64,000 nucleotides of DNA from NCBI RefSeq assembly GCF_000619885.1, contig NZ_JHUZ01000006.1, positions 558,001 to 622,000 on the forward strand, written 5' to 3'. Positions 25,623-36,399 of this stretch are shown here, in pieces. Under the pieces are notes generated by a model that had not been told where the DNA came from, searched no databases, and was given only the letters and a program-made list of their open reading frames with translations. The DNA is from Balneatrix alpica DSM 16621. GTDB taxonomy: Bacteria > Pseudomonadota > Gammaproteobacteria > Pseudomonadales > Balneatricaceae. The position numbers were made by a program, and so were the translations under genes. How positions within the stretch are numbered: the first letter of the stretch is position 1; the number at the start of each line of letters is the position of its first letter.

Positions 25623-27875
25623 ATGACAGACACATTAAGCCTGGACAACGGCTTCGAGCGCCTGGCGCTGAAAGACTATACCGAAAAGGCCTACCTGGAT
25701 TACTCCATGTACGTCATTCTCGATCGGGCGCTGCCCCATCTCGGGGATGGCATGAAGCCGGTACAGCGCCGCATCATCTATGCCATGTCCGAACTGGGGC
25801 TGAAAGCCAGCGCCAAATATAAGAAGTCTGCCCGTACCGTGGGGGATGTGCTGGGTAAATATCACCCCCATGGTGACAGTGCCTGTTATGAAGCCATGGT
25901 GCTGATGGCGCAGCCTTTCTCCTATCGCTACCCGCTGGTGGACGGTCAGGGTAACTGGGGCTCGGCGGATGACCCCAAATCCTTCGCCGCCATGCGTTAT
26001 ACCGAGTCCCGTTTGACCCCCTATGCCGAGTTACTGCTGGGTGAGCTGGGTCAGGGTACCGTCGATTGGGGAGCCAACTTTGATGGCACCATGGATGAAC
26101 CCTTAGTGCTGCCGGCCCGTCTGCCTAACTTGCTGCTTAATGGCACCACAGGGATTGCGGTGGGCATGGCGACGGATATTCCGCCGCATAATCTGCGTGA
26201 GGTGGCAGCCGCCTGTATCGATTTGCTGCGCCATCCCCAGGCGGGGTTGGAGCAGGTGTTACAGCACATCCAGGGGCCTGATTACCCCACGGAGGCGGAG
26301 GTGATTACCCCGCGTGCCGAGCTGGAAGAAATGTACCGCCAGGGCCGTGGCAGTGTGCGGATGCGCGCTCGCTGGCGCCTGGAGGATGGTGACATCATTA
26401 TCTATGCCCTGCCGCATCAGGTGTCAGGGGCCAAGGTGCTGGAGCAGATTGCCGCCCAGATGCAGGCAAAGAAACTGCCAATGGTGGTGGATTTGCGTGA
26501 TGAGTCGGACCACGAAAATCCCACCCGCTTGGTGGTGGTGCCACGTTCGAACCGGGTGGAGGTGGAATCGGTGATGAATCACCTGTTCGCCACCACGGAT
26601 CTGGAAAAGAGTTACAGGGTCAACCTGAATGTGATTGGTTTGGATGGTCGTCCACAGGTTAAAGGCCTGTTGCAGATGCTGCAGGAGTGGTTGGTGTTCC
26701 GCCAGCAAACGGTGCGTCGCCGCCTGCAATATCGTCTGGATAAAGTGCAGGATCGGTTGGAAATCCTGGAGGGTTTATTAATCGCTTACCTCAATATTGA
26801 TGAGGTGATTGCCATTATCCGCCATGAGGATAAGCCCAAGCCGGTGTTAATGGAGCGCTTTAACCTGAGTGAACGTCAGGCTGAAGCCATTCTCGATTTG
26901 CGTTTGCGTCATCTGGCCAAGTTGGAAGAGATGCAAATTCGTACCGAACAGGATGAACTCAAGGCGGAACGTGATCGTTTGCAGCACCTGCTGGCGGACC
27001 CTGACGCGCTACGGGATCTGATGATTGACGAACTGCAGGCGGATGCGGACAAATATGGCGATGAGCGACGTTCGCCGTTGGCGGCGCGCAGCGAAGCTAA
27101 AGCCTTTAGTGAGCTGGACTTGCTCAGCAACGAGCCGGTGACGGTGGTGCTGTCCAAGCAGGGCTGGATACGGTCGGCCAAAGGCCATGATGTTGATGCC
27201 GCCGGTTTAAGCTACAAGAGTGGCGATGAGTTCTTGTTGGCGGTACCTGGGCGCTCTAATCAGCCAACCCTGTTGTTTGATGACAGTGGCCGCAGTTACA
27301 CCCTGGCGACCCATAGTCTGCCCTCCGCCCGAGGGCAGGGGGAGCCGCTAACTGGGCGTATTAACTTAACTGCAGGGGCGCAGATTGTAGCCGCACTGAT
27401 CGCCGATGAGGCTCAGCGGGTGTTGCTGGCCAGTGACGCGGGTTATGGATTTGTCACCAAGGTGGCAGATCTGGCCGGTAAGAATCGCGCCGGTAAGGCG
27501 GTGCTCACTCTGCCGGAAAACAGCCAGATGCTGACCCCGGTTTTGGTGCCTGCAGAGGCGCAGGAATACTCGGTGGCGGTAGTGTCCAATGAAGGGCGTT
27601 TATTGGTGTTTCCCTTGGCGGACCTGCCCGAGCTGGCCAAGGGGAAAGGCAATAAGATGCTTAATATCCCCAGTGCCCGCGCTGCTAATCGGGAGGAGCT
27701 GGTGGTGGCAATGGCGATGCTAGGAGCGGAACAGGCCCTGGTACTGCAATGTGGCAAGCGTGAACTACGCCTCAAACCGGATGATCTGGCACTCTATAAA
27801 GGCGAACGTGGTCGTCGTGGTAGTCGTTTACCGCGGGGATTTCAACGGGTGGAGTCCATGCGCGGCGAGAGCTGA
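25623..27875 (+). CDS. parC: DNA topoisomerase IV subunit A
   Basis: Breakage-reunion subunit of topoisomerase IV. The 750-aa product has the active-site tyrosine Y126 in AAMRYTESR and a wild-type quinolone region [11 protein letters not shown], with Ser86 and Glu90 at the places of E. coli Ser80 and Glu84. C-terminal beta-pinwheel repeats follow residue ~490. ATG 25623 ([10 protein letters not shown]) is the expected start; the frame stays open for 20 codons upstream, into the transposon end, from an ATG at 25563. It was originally co-transcribed with parE; the element with its terminator now separates them, so its promoter must be inside the right part of the element. Confidence 0.96.
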   Translation: MTDTLSLDNGFERLALKDYTEKAYLDYSMYVILDRALPHLGDGMKPVQRRIIYAMSELGLKASAKYKKSARTVGDVLGKYHPHGDSACYEAMVLMAQPFSYRYPLVDGQGNWGSADDPKSFAAMRYTESRLTPYAELLLGELGQGTVDWGANFDGTMDEPLVLPARLPNLLLNGTTGIAVGMATDIPPHNLREVAAACIDLLRHPQAGLEQVLQHIQGPDYPTEAEVITPRAELEEMYRQGRGSVRMRARWRLEDGDIIIYALPHQVSGAKVLEQIAAQMQAKKLPMVVDLRDESDHENPTRLVVVPRSNRVEVESVMNHLFATTDLEKSYRVNLNVIGLDGRPQVKGLLQMLQEWLVFRQQTVRRRLQYRLDKVQDRLEILEGLLIAYLNIDEVIAIIRHEDKPKPVLMERFNLSERQAEAILDLRLRHLAKLEEMQIRTEQDELKAERDRLQHLLADPDALRDLMIDELQADADKYGDERRSPLAARSEAKAFSELDLLSNEPVTVVLSKQGWIRSAKGHDVDAAGLSYKSGDEFLLAVPGRSNQPTLLFDDSGRSYTLATHSLPSARGQGEPLTGRINLTAGAQIVAALIADEAQRVLLASDAGYGFVTKVADLAGKNRAGKAVLTLPENSQMLTPVLVPAEAQEYSVAVVSNEGRLLVFPLADLPELAKGKGNKMLNIPSARAANREELVVAMAMLGAEQALVLQCGKRELRLKPDDLALYKGERGRRGSRLPRGFQRVESMRGES

Positions 27876-27921
27876 GGCCGATCAGGGGATGTGCTGGCAT
27901 CCCCAGCAGTGGCTGGAATAA

Positions 27922-27947
27922 GCAAGGGCGCCTTTGGGCGCCCTTGC
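27922..27947. terminator. Bidirectional terminator between parC and the AhpA-like gene
   Basis: GCAAGGGCGCC and GGCGCCCTTGC form a perfect 11-bp stem with a TTTG loop between two convergent genes. The flanking U-run is weak on both sides. Confidence 0.65.
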
Positions 27948-27959
27948 TGTTGTGAGGGG

Positions 27960-29786
27960 TTAACTCTGGGCTTTTTCCTGCTGTAAGTGCTTACTGCTAA
28001 AGTGCACCACCTGGCGCTCCAGTAATCGCTGTGGTTTATCTTGCAGGCGCTCGACCAGGTAGATACCTTCCCCCGCCGGGCGAATGTAGCGGTCATCCAA
28101 GAGTTTTTCCCGCAAGAGGTCGGTGTCATAGACGGCGCGGGAAATGATCAGCTGATTCGAACTGACTTTACTCGCCAGCTCACTGCAATAGTTGGACACC
28201 TGATGCAGCTGTTTCAGGGGGCCGGTGTGCAGGGCCAGTTGCAGATTGAGAATAGGCTTCAATTGCTTGATGCGGGTCTGGTTATAGCCTTTGTAGAGGC
28301 CCAGGAACAGGGTTGCGGCACAGAGGGAGTTGAGGCCATGGCTGCCATCTTGCTCTGGGCTATCGAATACCACCAATAGGTTATCGTCGACATCAAACTC
28401 GAGAATACCACCATAGAGGCGGCAGGCCTGATTAATGAAGTCGTGGTAACGGGCCAGTGCTTCTTCCCGCTCAGCGGTAGAGGCATAGCCAGTGGATTGC
28501 TGGTGGGTAATAAAGAGCACAAACACCCGGTCATCACTCTGGCTGATGGAGCTGGGCTCAGGGCTCGCCGGTTTGCTGGCCGGAGTGGCTAATGCCTGGA
28601 CGAGTTCGCTGGCAAAGTCCGGTGCCTGGCGCGGGGGCTCATGCTGAGTACTGAGCTGCACCTGCTTGGCCGCAGGCTGAGGTTCGGTAAAGAGTGGCGC
28701 GCCAAGATCGGGCTGGGCCTTGCTGTCGGAGGGTAGATCGAAAGTAAGGGAGCCCAGTTGCGGTTCGGCTCGTTGGGCGGCGAGTGGCTGTACCGCTACG
28801 GGCTGAGGCTGTTTTGCTATGGGCTGAGGCTCTGCCGGTTGGGGCGATACCGTGGCTGGGCTGGCAGCAAAGAGCGGTGCGCCGAAATCCAGTTCATCTT
28901 TGTTACTGGTCGGTGTGGCTGCCGTACTGGCGGGGGGCTGAGCCTTAGCGTTTTCGATTGCGGCTTCTAAGGGCGTAAAAGGCAAGGGCTCTTTACGGCT
29001 TGGATTAAGTGCGCGTGGTTTAAGGGTCAGTTCGGCTAAGGGGTCCTGGTTGTTTTGCGACTGGCTGTTTTCCAGCGGCCGTAAATCCAGTTCCTGTTGC
29101 GGCAGGGTAACCTGCTCAACTAATACCGGTACCTCATTGAGGGACTCTGCATGCAGGCGGTTAAAGCAAAAGTTGATATAGCCCCACTCGTCTTTGCGGT
29201 GCTCATCAAGCGGATAAAAGCGCTCGCCATAGCGGAGTTGGCGTGAGGCTTCAGTCAGGTCACTCAGGGGGCGCTGCATATAACGGGCTAGCCAAATCAT
29301 CGGGATCAAGCTTAAAGCCAGAAGCAGGCTGTATTCATAGCCATGGTAATTGAGCAGATTGCTCAAACTGAGAGGCCAATCTGGCTGCTGCCAGCGCACC
29401 CGCAGAGAACCGACGGTTTGTTGGTTAACCTTGATTTTCAGTTCTTGATCAAATCCTTGGGTTTGGCTGCCGGCACGGGCGAGTAGCTGATCGTCTCGAT
29501 AAAGGGCCGCTGCATCCACTAAGGGGTGTTGATGTAAGTCGTTGATCAGCACATTGAGGCCAATGCGGTCATCGCCAATCAACAATGGAATCGCTGCCAG
29601 CTGGGTTTGCTGAATCAGGACGCCCTTCAAGCTGGCGTTGTGTTGTTCGGCCAATTCATTGAGTTGGCGGTCCAGCAACCAGGCAGCCGCTAAGGCCGTT
29701 ACGATTAATGAAGCAAGCCAGACCAGCACCAAACGTAGGTGCATACCGAGGGGGGTAAGGCTGCGAGGGGGCGTACGCTCCAGCAT
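27960..29786 (-). CDS. Membrane protein with HAMP region and degenerate nucleotide-cyclase-like domain (AhpA-like)
   Basis: About 608 aa. A transmembrane segment near the N-terminus (LRLVLVWLASLIVTALAA), a ~120-residue periplasmic part, a second segment (YSLLLALSLIPMIWL) and a HAMP-like stretch (PLSDLTEASRQLRYGE) precede a long Pro/Ala/Gln-rich linker. The last ~190 residues follow the class III cyclase outline (VLFITHQQSTGY, YGGILEFDVDDNLLVVF, LQLALHTGPL, SSNQLIISRAVYD), but the first metal-binding Asp is absent, so catalysis is unlikely. Its place between parC and serB matches a membrane protein gene in Pseudomonas. The start may instead be ATG 29861; neither has a good ribosome binding site. 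Confidence 0.65.
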   Translation of the reverse strand: MLERTPPRSLTPLGMHLRLVLVWLASLIVTALAAAWLLDRQLNELAEQHNASLKGVLIQQTQLAAIPLLIGDDRIGLNVLINDLHQHPLVDAAALYRDDQLLARAGSQTQGFDQELKIKVNQQTVGSLRVRWQQPDWPLSLSNLLNYHGYEYSLLLALSLIPMIWLARYMQRPLSDLTEASRQLRYGERFYPLDEHRKDEWGYINFCFNRLHAESLNEVPVLVEQVTLPQQELDLRPLENSQSQNNQDPLAELTLKPRALNPSRKEPLPFTPLEAAIENAKAQPPASTAATPTSNKDELDFGAPLFAASPATVSPQPAEPQPIAKQPQPVAVQPLAAQRAEPQLGSLTFDLPSDSKAQPDLGAPLFTEPQPAAKQVQLSTQHEPPRQAPDFASELVQALATPASKPASPEPSSISQSDDRVFVLFITHQQSTGYASTAEREEALARYHDFINQACRLYGGILEFDVDDNLLVVFDSPEQDGSHGLNSLCAATLFLGLYKGYNQTRIKQLKPILNLQLALHTGPLKQLHQVSNYCSELASKVSSNQLIISRAVYDTDLLREKLLDDRYIRPAGEGIYLVERLQDKPQRLLERQVVHFSSKHLQQEKAQS

Positions 29787-29925
29787 GGTGAAACAATCAC
29801 GGCTTCCTGAATAAGAGTGCCTGATTATAACGAGCTTAGGCGGGATTGCAGCTGCTTTCATCGGTGTTCCAGGGTGGAAGTGGTATGATGGCGCCTTTGC
29901 ATGCTTAAGCGAGGGTAGGCGGCGA

Positions 29926-31089
29926 ATGTTAGAGGTACGAATGAGCGGCCCGTTAGAGGCTGATATGCTGGGCTGGTTAACACGTCATTTGTCTGATCAG
30001 GCCGAGTGGGGACAGGTTGAGCAGAGTTGGCAGGGAGACCGTCAATTACTGCGTTTCCAATTGCCAGTGGCGGCGGAGCGCGCGTTGGAAGCGGCGGTGT
30101 TAGAAGAAGGTTGGCAGTGGCAGATTAGTGATGCTCGCCAGCAGCAACCTTTTCGCGCGCGTTTGACCTTGATTGGCCAGGCGCTGACGCCTGCTCATTT
30201 AGCGGAAGTGGCATTGCTGATTCGCCAGCATGGCTGGCAGCCACAACAGCTGCAGCAAAAGAGCCTGAGCCTGCAGCCTCGTGAAGGTTTAGCCTGCGTG
30301 GAGTGGTTGTTGGCCGGTGAGGGCAATGAGGACAGCTTACGTGAGCAAGCACTAGCCTTCGCCACACGAACAGGGCTGGAGTTGGTGTTGCAACAGGCAT
30401 CGGCTTTTTATGGTCTGCGTCGTTTGATTTGTTTTGATATGGACTCAACCCTGATTAAAGCTGAAGTGATTGATGAGTTGGCGAAAGAGGCGGGTATTGG
30501 TGAACAGGTCGCCGCGATCACCGAGGAGGCGATGCAGGGACATATCGACTTTAAAGAAAGCTTTCGCCGGCGGATGGCGCTGCTTAATGGTTTGGATGAG
30601 TCTGTTCTGCAAGGGGTGGCGGCACGGTTGCAGTTAATGGATGGGGCGGAAAAGCTGATCAGTACGCTCAAGCGTATGGGGTTTAAGGTCGCTATTTTGT
30701 CCGGAGGCTTTACTTACTTTGCTCAGTATTTACAGCAGCGGTTAGGCATTGATTTTGTTTATGCAAATCTGCTTGAACTGGAGCAGGGTAAGCTGACGGG
30801 ACGTGCGGTGGAGCCGATTGTCGATGCCACCCGTAAGGCCGAGCTGCTACAGCAGTTGGCTGCGCAGGAAGGGCTCTGCTTAGAGCAAACAGTCGCGGTG
30901 GGGGATGGCGCCAATGATTTGCAGATGTTGGCCAAAGCCGGTATCGGTGTGGCCTTCCGTGCGAAACCCTTGGTGCGCGCCAGCGCCCGTCAATCGATCA
31001 GCACCCTGGGGTTGGATGCGATTCTTTATTTGCTAGGTTATGAGGAGAGCCTGGAGGCTGGTCTGGCCACAGGGACACCTGCTGCTTAA
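29926..31089 (+). CDS. serB: Phosphoserine phosphatase
   Basis: Last step of serine synthesis: dephosphorylates O-phospho-L-serine. The 387-aa protein has an N-terminal ACT-like region (~1-150) and the HAD catalytic domain: motif I FDMDSTLIKAE (~170), the substrate-side RMALLNGL segment, motif II ILSGGFTYFA and motif III/IV VGDGANDLQML. This is the long SerB form with regulatory N-terminus. ATG 29926 lies close to GGCGG; an in-frame ATG at 29941 is also possible. It is divergent from the AhpA-like gene with a TATGAT -10-like box near 29883. Confidence 0.95.
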   Translation: MLEVRMSGPLEADMLGWLTRHLSDQAEWGQVEQSWQGDRQLLRFQLPVAAERALEAAVLEEGWQWQISDARQQQPFRARLTLIGQALTPAHLAEVALLIRQHGWQPQQLQQKSLSLQPREGLACVEWLLAGEGNEDSLREQALAFATRTGLELVLQQASAFYGLRRLICFDMDSTLIKAEVIDELAKEAGIGEQVAAITEEAMQGHIDFKESFRRRMALLNGLDESVLQGVAARLQLMDGAEKLISTLKRMGFKVAILSGGFTYFAQYLQQRLGIDFVYANLLELEQGKLTGRAVEPIVDATRKAELLQQLAAQEGLCLEQTVAVGDGANDLQMLAKAGIGVAFRAKPLVRASARQSISTLGLDAILYLLGYEESLEAGLATGTPAA

Positions 31090-31108
31090 ACATGGCAGCC
31101 GCATAGAC

Positions 31109-31142
31109 AATAAAAAGGAGTGGGCGACCACTCCTTTTTATT
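31109..31142. terminator. Bidirectional terminator after serB
   Basis: AATAAAAAGGAGTGG and CCACTCCTTTTTATT form a perfect 15-bp stem with a GCGA loop, with A/T tracts on both sides, so it can serve serB and the convergent FimX-like gene. Confidence 0.88.
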
Positions 31143-31175
31143 TGTCCATTGTTGGGGCTATGACAGCGTTTTGGA

Positions 31176-33194
31176 TTACTCCTCGGCGCTAAAGTTATAG
31201 TCCATATGCTGATGCGGAGGCTGCAGATAGTGGCCTTGGATATATTTGATACCTGCCTGCCAGAGTAAACTCAGGCAGGAGGCATTCTCCACCATGGGCC
31301 CAACAATCGCTTTTTGTTTGGGCGCCAGGGGGGCGATCAAGCGATAGAGACGAGCCTGGGTATCTGGCTGATGAATGTTGCGAATCAAGGGGCCATGTAG
31401 CTTGTAGTATTCGCAGTCAAAGTGTTCCGCCAGTTGTTGCGCATGGGTGGTCATGCCCAGGTGTTTTAAGCAGGTTTTTAAACCCAGATGCTGTACCTGT
31501 TGTTGGAAGCTTTGTGCCTGGCGGCCCGCCATCCAGGCATCCACTTCACTGATCTGCATGACGAGTTCATGATGACGATGTACCTCTCCCAGCGCTTCCT
31601 CCAGCCAGACAAAGAAGGCCGGATCATGAATTGCCTGAGCGCTGAGGTTGAGGAATACCCGGGTACGCTGTTCGGTCTTGCGCAAGGTATTGGCTAGATG
31701 TTGGATGACCCACTGGTCAATTAGTAGTGCTTGCCCGGTTTGTTCGCTCTGGTTGAAGAGTTCAACAGGGGTAATCCACTGGCCTTGATCATCACTCATC
31801 CGCAACAGTACTTCATAGCTGGGCTCACCAGGGCTGAAGAGGTTGAGGATAGGCTGGTAGAACAGGGTGAACTGGTTGTGATCCATCGCCTTGCGCAGTT
31901 GTTGGCGCACACTGGCTGCGGCAGGTTGGCCGCTGGTGGCACCGGCTCGCTGCGGTGAATACACCAACAGGGATTGCCCTTGCCGCTGTGCCTGGGCACA
32001 AGCATGCAGTGCTTGATGAACCAAGGTTTCTGCATCAGGCAAGGCGCCATGAATTTGCACTAAACCGGCACAGAAGCCGTTGCTCAGTGAGTAGGCGATT
32101 TCAGGCAGGTGGGGAGTAATCAGGTTCTGTAACTTACCAGCGCTGGCCAATACATGTGCATCGGTTTTGAGGGGGGCGACGATCCCCAGGTGGTGAATAT
32201 CAATGCAGGCGAAGGCATAGGGTAAGTCTTGGTCACTGAAGTGTTGCTCCAACTGGGCAATCAGTTCATTGGCTTGGGGAGTGGGCTCACCATGCTCATC
32301 GACTAAGTCCCAGCGTTCCATTCTGGTTGCCATCAACACCCACTGACGATCGCTGGCTTGATGCTCGCCCCGATGTTGGATGTGCTGCATATGTTCAATT
32401 AACGCGCGGCGATCATGGGATGCAGCCTGCAATAGCAGTTCCGGATTGTCATTCAGGTGCTGGGGCTGATTGTTAATTAAACGTACCTGGAAGATGTTCT
32501 CTGGCGCAGGAGCCAGGCACTGCATACGAATTTGCAGGTTTTGCAGGTGGCTATCGCCGCCCAGGATGATATCCAGATGCTCGCCTTTGGCCCAGGTGGG
32601 GAGGCGTTGGTGCAGAGCTGTCATCGCTGAGGGGGAGAACACTTCAGCAAGATCCAGATCTTCCAGAGGTAGCTCTTCCGGTAACTGCCACAAGCGCCGA
32701 TAAGCAAGGTTGGCATGGGTGTGGTGAGGATAGCGGATCAGAGCAACGGGTTCAGTTTGAATATCGAGTAAAGATTGTAACTGGGATTCCATTGAGTGCA
32801 GATGACGACGCAGGCGCATATGCTGGCGCCAGCTCTGCATCAGGTCGGCGAGCAAGCTGAACTCGACTCCCTGAGGATTCTGCAGGTTGTCAAAAACTAA
32901 ACTGGCATCGGTTAGTACCCCAGGGGCACGATCACGGCTAAGGGTGACGAGAGGTTGATCACGCAGGTTGCGCCTTTGCCGCCGTAACCACTCTTCCAGG
33001 TCGTAATCCAGGCGCTCGGTAGCGAGTAGGACAATATCATAGGGGCCACAGCCTGGATTGTCGCTGAGGTTTTCTTCCCGTAACTGCAGGCCGATGCGTT
33101 CGGCCAGACGGCGAATTTCAGCCAGTACGGGTAGAAATTCATCGGGAAGTGGCATCTTTACCACTATATGTAAACAGTCACGATGAAGACTCAT
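31176..33194 (-). CDS. FimX-like protein with degenerate GGDEF and EAL domains
   Basis: A 672-aa soluble protein with receiver-like N-terminus (~15-130), a PAS-like region (~140-260), a GGDEF-like domain without a GGDEF motif (~290-410) and a C-terminal EAL-like domain. The EAL signature is YEVLLRM, the ELSE motif is QISEV, DDFG is replaced by LKHLGM, and AEGVE by GPMVE. The phosphodiesterase is therefore probably inactive, as in FimX, which uses its EAL domain to bind c-di-GMP and controls type IV pilus activity in Pseudomonas and Xanthomonas. ATG 33194 has AGGA 5-6 nt upstream. Effector function is inferred from domain order. Confidence 0.7.
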   Translation of the reverse strand: MSLHRDCLHIVVKMPLPDEFLPVLAEIRRLAERIGLQLREENLSDNPGCGPYDIVLLATERLDYDLEEWLRRQRRNLRDQPLVTLSRDRAPGVLTDASLVFDNLQNPQGVEFSLLADLMQSWRQHMRLRRHLHSMESQLQSLLDIQTEPVALIRYPHHTHANLAYRRLWQLPEELPLEDLDLAEVFSPSAMTALHQRLPTWAKGEHLDIILGGDSHLQNLQIRMQCLAPAPENIFQVRLINNQPQHLNDNPELLLQAASHDRRALIEHMQHIQHRGEHQASDRQWVLMATRMERWDLVDEHGEPTPQANELIAQLEQHFSDQDLPYAFACIDIHHLGIVAPLKTDAHVLASAGKLQNLITPHLPEIAYSLSNGFCAGLVQIHGALPDAETLVHQALHACAQAQRQGQSLLVYSPQRAGATSGQPAAASVRQQLRKAMDHNQFTLFYQPILNLFSPGEPSYEVLLRMSDDQGQWITPVELFNQSEQTGQALLIDQWVIQHLANTLRKTEQRTRVFLNLSAQAIHDPAFFVWLEEALGEVHRHHELVMQISEVDAWMAGRQAQSFQQQVQHLGLKTCLKHLGMTTHAQQLAEHFDCEYYKLHGPLIRNIHQPDTQARLYRLIAPLAPKQKAIVGPMVENASCLSLLWQAGIKYIQGHYLQPPHQHMDYNFSAEE

Positions 33195-33352
33195 AAGCAT
33201 CCTGCAGGAAGTAGGCAAATCTGTCTGAATACTAGCATGCTTATTAGAGGCGAACAGCTTGAAAAAAAACGAAACTGTACATAAGCCTGGGGATAGGGCA
33301 CTAATGTTGGCTTTGTCCGAAAACCATAAAATGAGATGACAGGGAGCACACT

Positions 33353-34564
33353 ATGGCGCTAGGGGTGTCACGTAAGCTGCTAAAAGAGTTTCTGCACCTG
33401 GAATCTGCCGGGGGGATTTTGCTGGTTATCGCCGCCATTTTGGCGATGGTCTTGGTGAATTCGCCCTTTGATTTCATCTATAACGCTTTGCTGGAAATTC
33501 CAGTGGAGATTCGCATTGGCGCGATTGAAGTCGCCAAACCATTACTGCTGTGGATTAACGATGGCTTGATGGCCATCTTCTTTCTGCTGATTGGCCTGGA
33601 AGTCAAACGGGAAGTGCTTGAGGGCCAGTTATCTGAACTTAGCCAAGTGGTATTGCCAGGAGTGGCGGCCTTGGGTGGGGTAGTGGTGCCCGCATTAGTG
33701 TATATGATGCTGAACCAAGGCGATGCTACGGCGATGCGTGGTTGGGCAATTCCGACTGCCACCGATATTGCCTTTGCTCTGGGTATTTTGGCGTTGCTAG
33801 GTTCGCGGGTACCTTCTTCGTTGAAGCTGTTCCTGTTAACCCTGGCGATCCTGGATGACTTGGCGGCGATTATCATTATTGCCGTGTTCTATTCCCATGA
33901 GTTGTCAGTCCTGTCGATGGGGTTAGCTTCTGCGGCGTTACTGATTATGGTGATTTTGAACCGTCTACATGTCTCGAATATCACCATCTATATCCTGTTG
34001 GGGGTATGTGCCTGGGTATTCGTGCTGAAATCTGGGGTGCATGCAACGCTAGCGGGGGTGGCGGTGGCCTTTACTATTCCGCTGAAAGTCGAGAAACCTG
34101 CTTACTATTCACCGCTGAAACATCTGGAGCATAAGTTACACCCCTGGGTAGCCTTTATGATTGTGCCGGTTTTTGCCTTTGCCAATGCCGGGGTGCCGAT
34201 TAGTGGTGGTTTGGATCTGATGTTTACCGGTATTCCAATGGGGATTGCTCTGGGTCTGTTAGTCGGTAAACCCTTGGGTGTTTTTGGTGCCAGTTGGTTG
34301 TTGATTAAGTCTGGTTTTGCCAAATTGCCCAGTGGTGCCAATTGGTCGCAGCTGTTTGGGGTGTCGGTACTTTGTGGTATTGGCTTCACCATGAGTTTGT
34401 TTATCGGCTCGCTATCCTTTGATCAGAATGCAGCGGATTACGCCATGCAGGATCGTATTGGCATCCTAATCGGCTCCTTCTTTGCTGCGGTGATTGGGGT
34501 GGTGTGGCTATATCTGGCAGGCAAACCTAATCCAGATGATAGCGGTGCCGGCAAGGGCCACTGA
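33353..34564 (+). CDS. nhaA: Na+/H+ antiporter NhaA
   Basis: Electrogenic antiporter that expels one Na+ for two H+, giving salt and alkali tolerance. The 403-aa protein has about 12 membrane segments, the family motif [20 protein letters not shown] and the ion-binding aspartate pair in [12 protein letters not shown] (equivalent to E. coli D163/D164). AGGGAG precedes ATG 33353. It is a single gene ended by a strong hairpin. Consistent with a saline or marine habitat but not proof of it. Confidence 0.96.
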   Translation: MALGVSRKLLKEFLHLESAGGILLVIAAILAMVLVNSPFDFIYNALLEIPVEIRIGAIEVAKPLLLWINDGLMAIFFLLIGLEVKREVLEGQLSELSQVVLPGVAALGGVVVPALVYMMLNQGDATAMRGWAIPTATDIAFALGILALLGSRVPSSLKLFLLTLAILDDLAAIIIIAVFYSHELSVLSMGLASAALLIMVILNRLHVSNITIYILLGVCAWVFVLKSGVHATLAGVAVAFTIPLKVEKPAYYSPLKHLEHKLHPWVAFMIVPVFAFANAGVPISGGLDLMFTGIPMGIALGLLVGKPLGVFGASWLLIKSGFAKLPSGANWSQLFGVSVLCGIGFTMSLFIGSLSFDQNAADYAMQDRIGILIGSFFAAVIGVVWLYLAGKPNPDDSGAGKGH

Positions 34565-34584
34565 GTCAGTTGTGATGGTTAACC

Positions 34585-34608
34585 CAACGCCCCTTTTGAG
34601 GGGCGTTG
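34585..34608. terminator. Terminator between nhaA and epmB
   Basis: CAACGCCCC and GGGGCGTTG form a 9-bp stem with a TTTTGA loop between two convergent genes. Confidence 0.75.
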
Positions 34609-34628
34609 TCGTATTAGGTGCTTAATAC

Positions 34629-35681
34629 TTAGGGGCTGAGCCAGGGGCTGCTGGGTAGCAGGGTTTTATGGGGGCGCCCTGGTACTTCGCGAGCAAGCTT
34701 GGCTACCAAGAAGCCAGGCAATTTTTGTTGGAGCTGTAAATGCAGCTGCTCAGCCTGGCTATCGCTGATGGCGAAGTGTGCTGCACCCGCAACGTTATCC
34801 AGCACAAACAGATAGTAAGGCAGAATATCAGCTGCAAAGAGAGCTTCGGCCAGGGCAACTTGAGTCGAGAGCTGGTCATTGATGCCTTTGAGCAATACCG
34901 CTTGATTAAGCAGGTGTACCCCTGCTTGGCGCAGCTTGCTCAGTTGAGTGCAGACCTCAGCATCTATCTCTTGGGGGTGGTTAATATGGCTGACCAATAC
35001 CACTTTGAGGCGGCTCTGACCAAGGATTTGGACTAGTTCGGGGGTGACTCGACTGGGAATGACAACTGGCAGGCGGCTATGAATGCGCAGTCGACTGAGT
35101 TGGGGCAGTGCCTCCAGTGCGGTGATCAAGGCAGCTAAGCGGCTATCACTATTGGCCAGTGGATCACCGCCACTCAGGATAACTTCATTGACTTCGGGAT
35201 GCGCTTGAATGTAATCCAGAATAGGTTGCCACTCCGCCCGGCTGGGGTTGTTGTCCTCATAGGGGAAGTGACGGCGGAAGCAATAGCGACAATTGATCGC
35301 ACAGGCACCATTGGCAATCAATAAAACCCGACTGGCATATTTATGGATCAAGCCAGGCAGGGGGTTGCTATTGGCTTCTTCCAGCGGGTCACTGGCAAAG
35401 CCGGGTACACTTTGTAATTCCAGACCAAGGGGTAGCACCTGCAGTAACAAGGGGTCCTGGGGATTGCCCGGTTGCATCCTCTGCAAATAAGGGCGTGGTA
35501 CCCGCAATGGGAACAAGCGTGCGGCTTGTTCGGCAGCTGGCAGCAAGCCAGGGTCAAGTTGGAGCAGTTGTAGTAGCTCCGCCGGTTGACGGATGACGGT
35601 GCGCATTTCCTCTTGCCAGCGGCTAGATGGCTGATCAATCAGGGGTAATGGCTGCCCGTTAGACAAAGATTGGGTTATCAT
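34629..35681 (-). CDS. epmB: EF-P beta-lysylation radical SAM enzyme (lysine 2,3-aminomutase-like)
   Basis: Converts (S)-alpha-lysine to (R)-beta-lysine for modification of elongation factor P. The 350-aa protein has the radical SAM cysteine motif CAINCRYC (CxxxCxxC) around residue 125-132, followed by FRRHFPY, and the glycine-rich [10 protein letters not shown] motif. It is shorter than clostridial lysine aminomutase, as EpmB proteins are. It is divergent from efp with only about 50 bp between the starts, and epmA follows efp, which ties all three to one pathway. Confidence 0.94.
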   Translation of the reverse strand: MITQSLSNGQPLPLIDQPSSRWQEEMRTVIRQPAELLQLLQLDPGLLPAAEQAARLFPLRVPRPYLQRMQPGNPQDPLLLQVLPLGLELQSVPGFASDPLEEANSNPLPGLIHKYASRVLLIANGACAINCRYCFRRHFPYEDNNPSRAEWQPILDYIQAHPEVNEVILSGGDPLANSDSRLAALITALEALPQLSRLRIHSRLPVVIPSRVTPELVQILGQSRLKVVLVSHINHPQEIDAEVCTQLSKLRQAGVHLLNQAVLLKGINDQLSTQVALAEALFAADILPYYLFVLDNVAGAAHFAISDSQAEQLHLQLQQKLPGFLVAKLAREVPGRPHKTLLPSSPWLSP

Positions 35682-35731
35682 TAGCGGCTATTCCCGCAAG
35701 GGGTATGTTTCTGTGTTCTGGTGAGACGACA

Positions 35732-36307
35732 ATGGCTAACTATTCTACCAACGAATTCAAGAACGGTCTTAAGGTTCTGCTGGACGGGGAGCCCTGTGTA
35801 TTTCAGGAAGTCGACTTCGTCAAGCCGGGCAAGGGTCAGGCATTTACCCGGGTAAAACTACGTAACCTGAAAACTGGCCGTATTTGGGAACGTACTTTCA
35901 AGAACGGTGAAAGCATCGAAGCCGCCGACGTAGTAGATACCGATATGGAATACATCTACACCGATGGTGAGTTCTGGCACTTTATGAAGACTGACGGCTC
36001 TTTTGAGCAATATGCAGCTGATAAAGCGGCGGTGGGTGATTCCATCAAGTGGTTGAAAGAGCAGGACAAGTGCATCATCACCCTGTTTAACGGTGTGCCT
36101 CTGGCGGTGACCCCGCCTAACTTCGTTGAGTTGGAAGTGGTTGAGACTGATCCTGGTCTGAAAGGTGATACCGCTTCAGGTGGTGGTAAGCCTGCTACCC
36201 TGAGTACTGGCGCTGTGGTGCGCGTGCCCTTGTTTATCAACGTAGGTGAAGTTCTGCGTGTGGATACCCGTACTGGCGAGTACGTGAGCCGCGCCAAAGA
36301 AAGCTGA
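35732..36307 (+). CDS. efp: Elongation factor P
   Basis: Relieves ribosome stalling at polyproline stretches. The 191-aa protein has three beta-barrel domains and the modified loop KPGKGQA, whose lysine (about K34) receives beta-lysine from EpmA. ATG 35732 ([12 protein letters not shown]) is the start by comparison with the family; an upstream in-frame ATG at 35705 would add nine unconserved residues. It is flanked by its modification genes epmB (divergent) and epmA (downstream, past a terminator). Confidence 0.97.
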   Translation: MANYSTNEFKNGLKVLLDGEPCVFQEVDFVKPGKGQAFTRVKLRNLKTGRIWERTFKNGESIEAADVVDTDMEYIYTDGEFWHFMKTDGSFEQYAADKAAVGDSIKWLKEQDKCIITLFNGVPLAVTPPNFVELEVVETDPGLKGDTASGGGKPATLSTGAVVRVPLFINVGEVLRVDTRTGEYVSRAKES

Positions 36308-36333
36308 GTGAATCCCCTTAGCTGGATGTTAAT

Positions 36334-36356
36334 AAGGCCGCTTTTACAGCGGCCTT
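36334..36356 (+). terminator. Terminator after efp
   Basis: AAGGCCGCT and AGCGGCCTT form a 9-bp stem with a 5-nt loop followed by TTCT, separating efp from epmA. Confidence 0.85.
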
Positions 36357-36399
36357 TTCTATGCATGTCCGAAGTCGTTAATGCACCCAAGGAGTCCCC

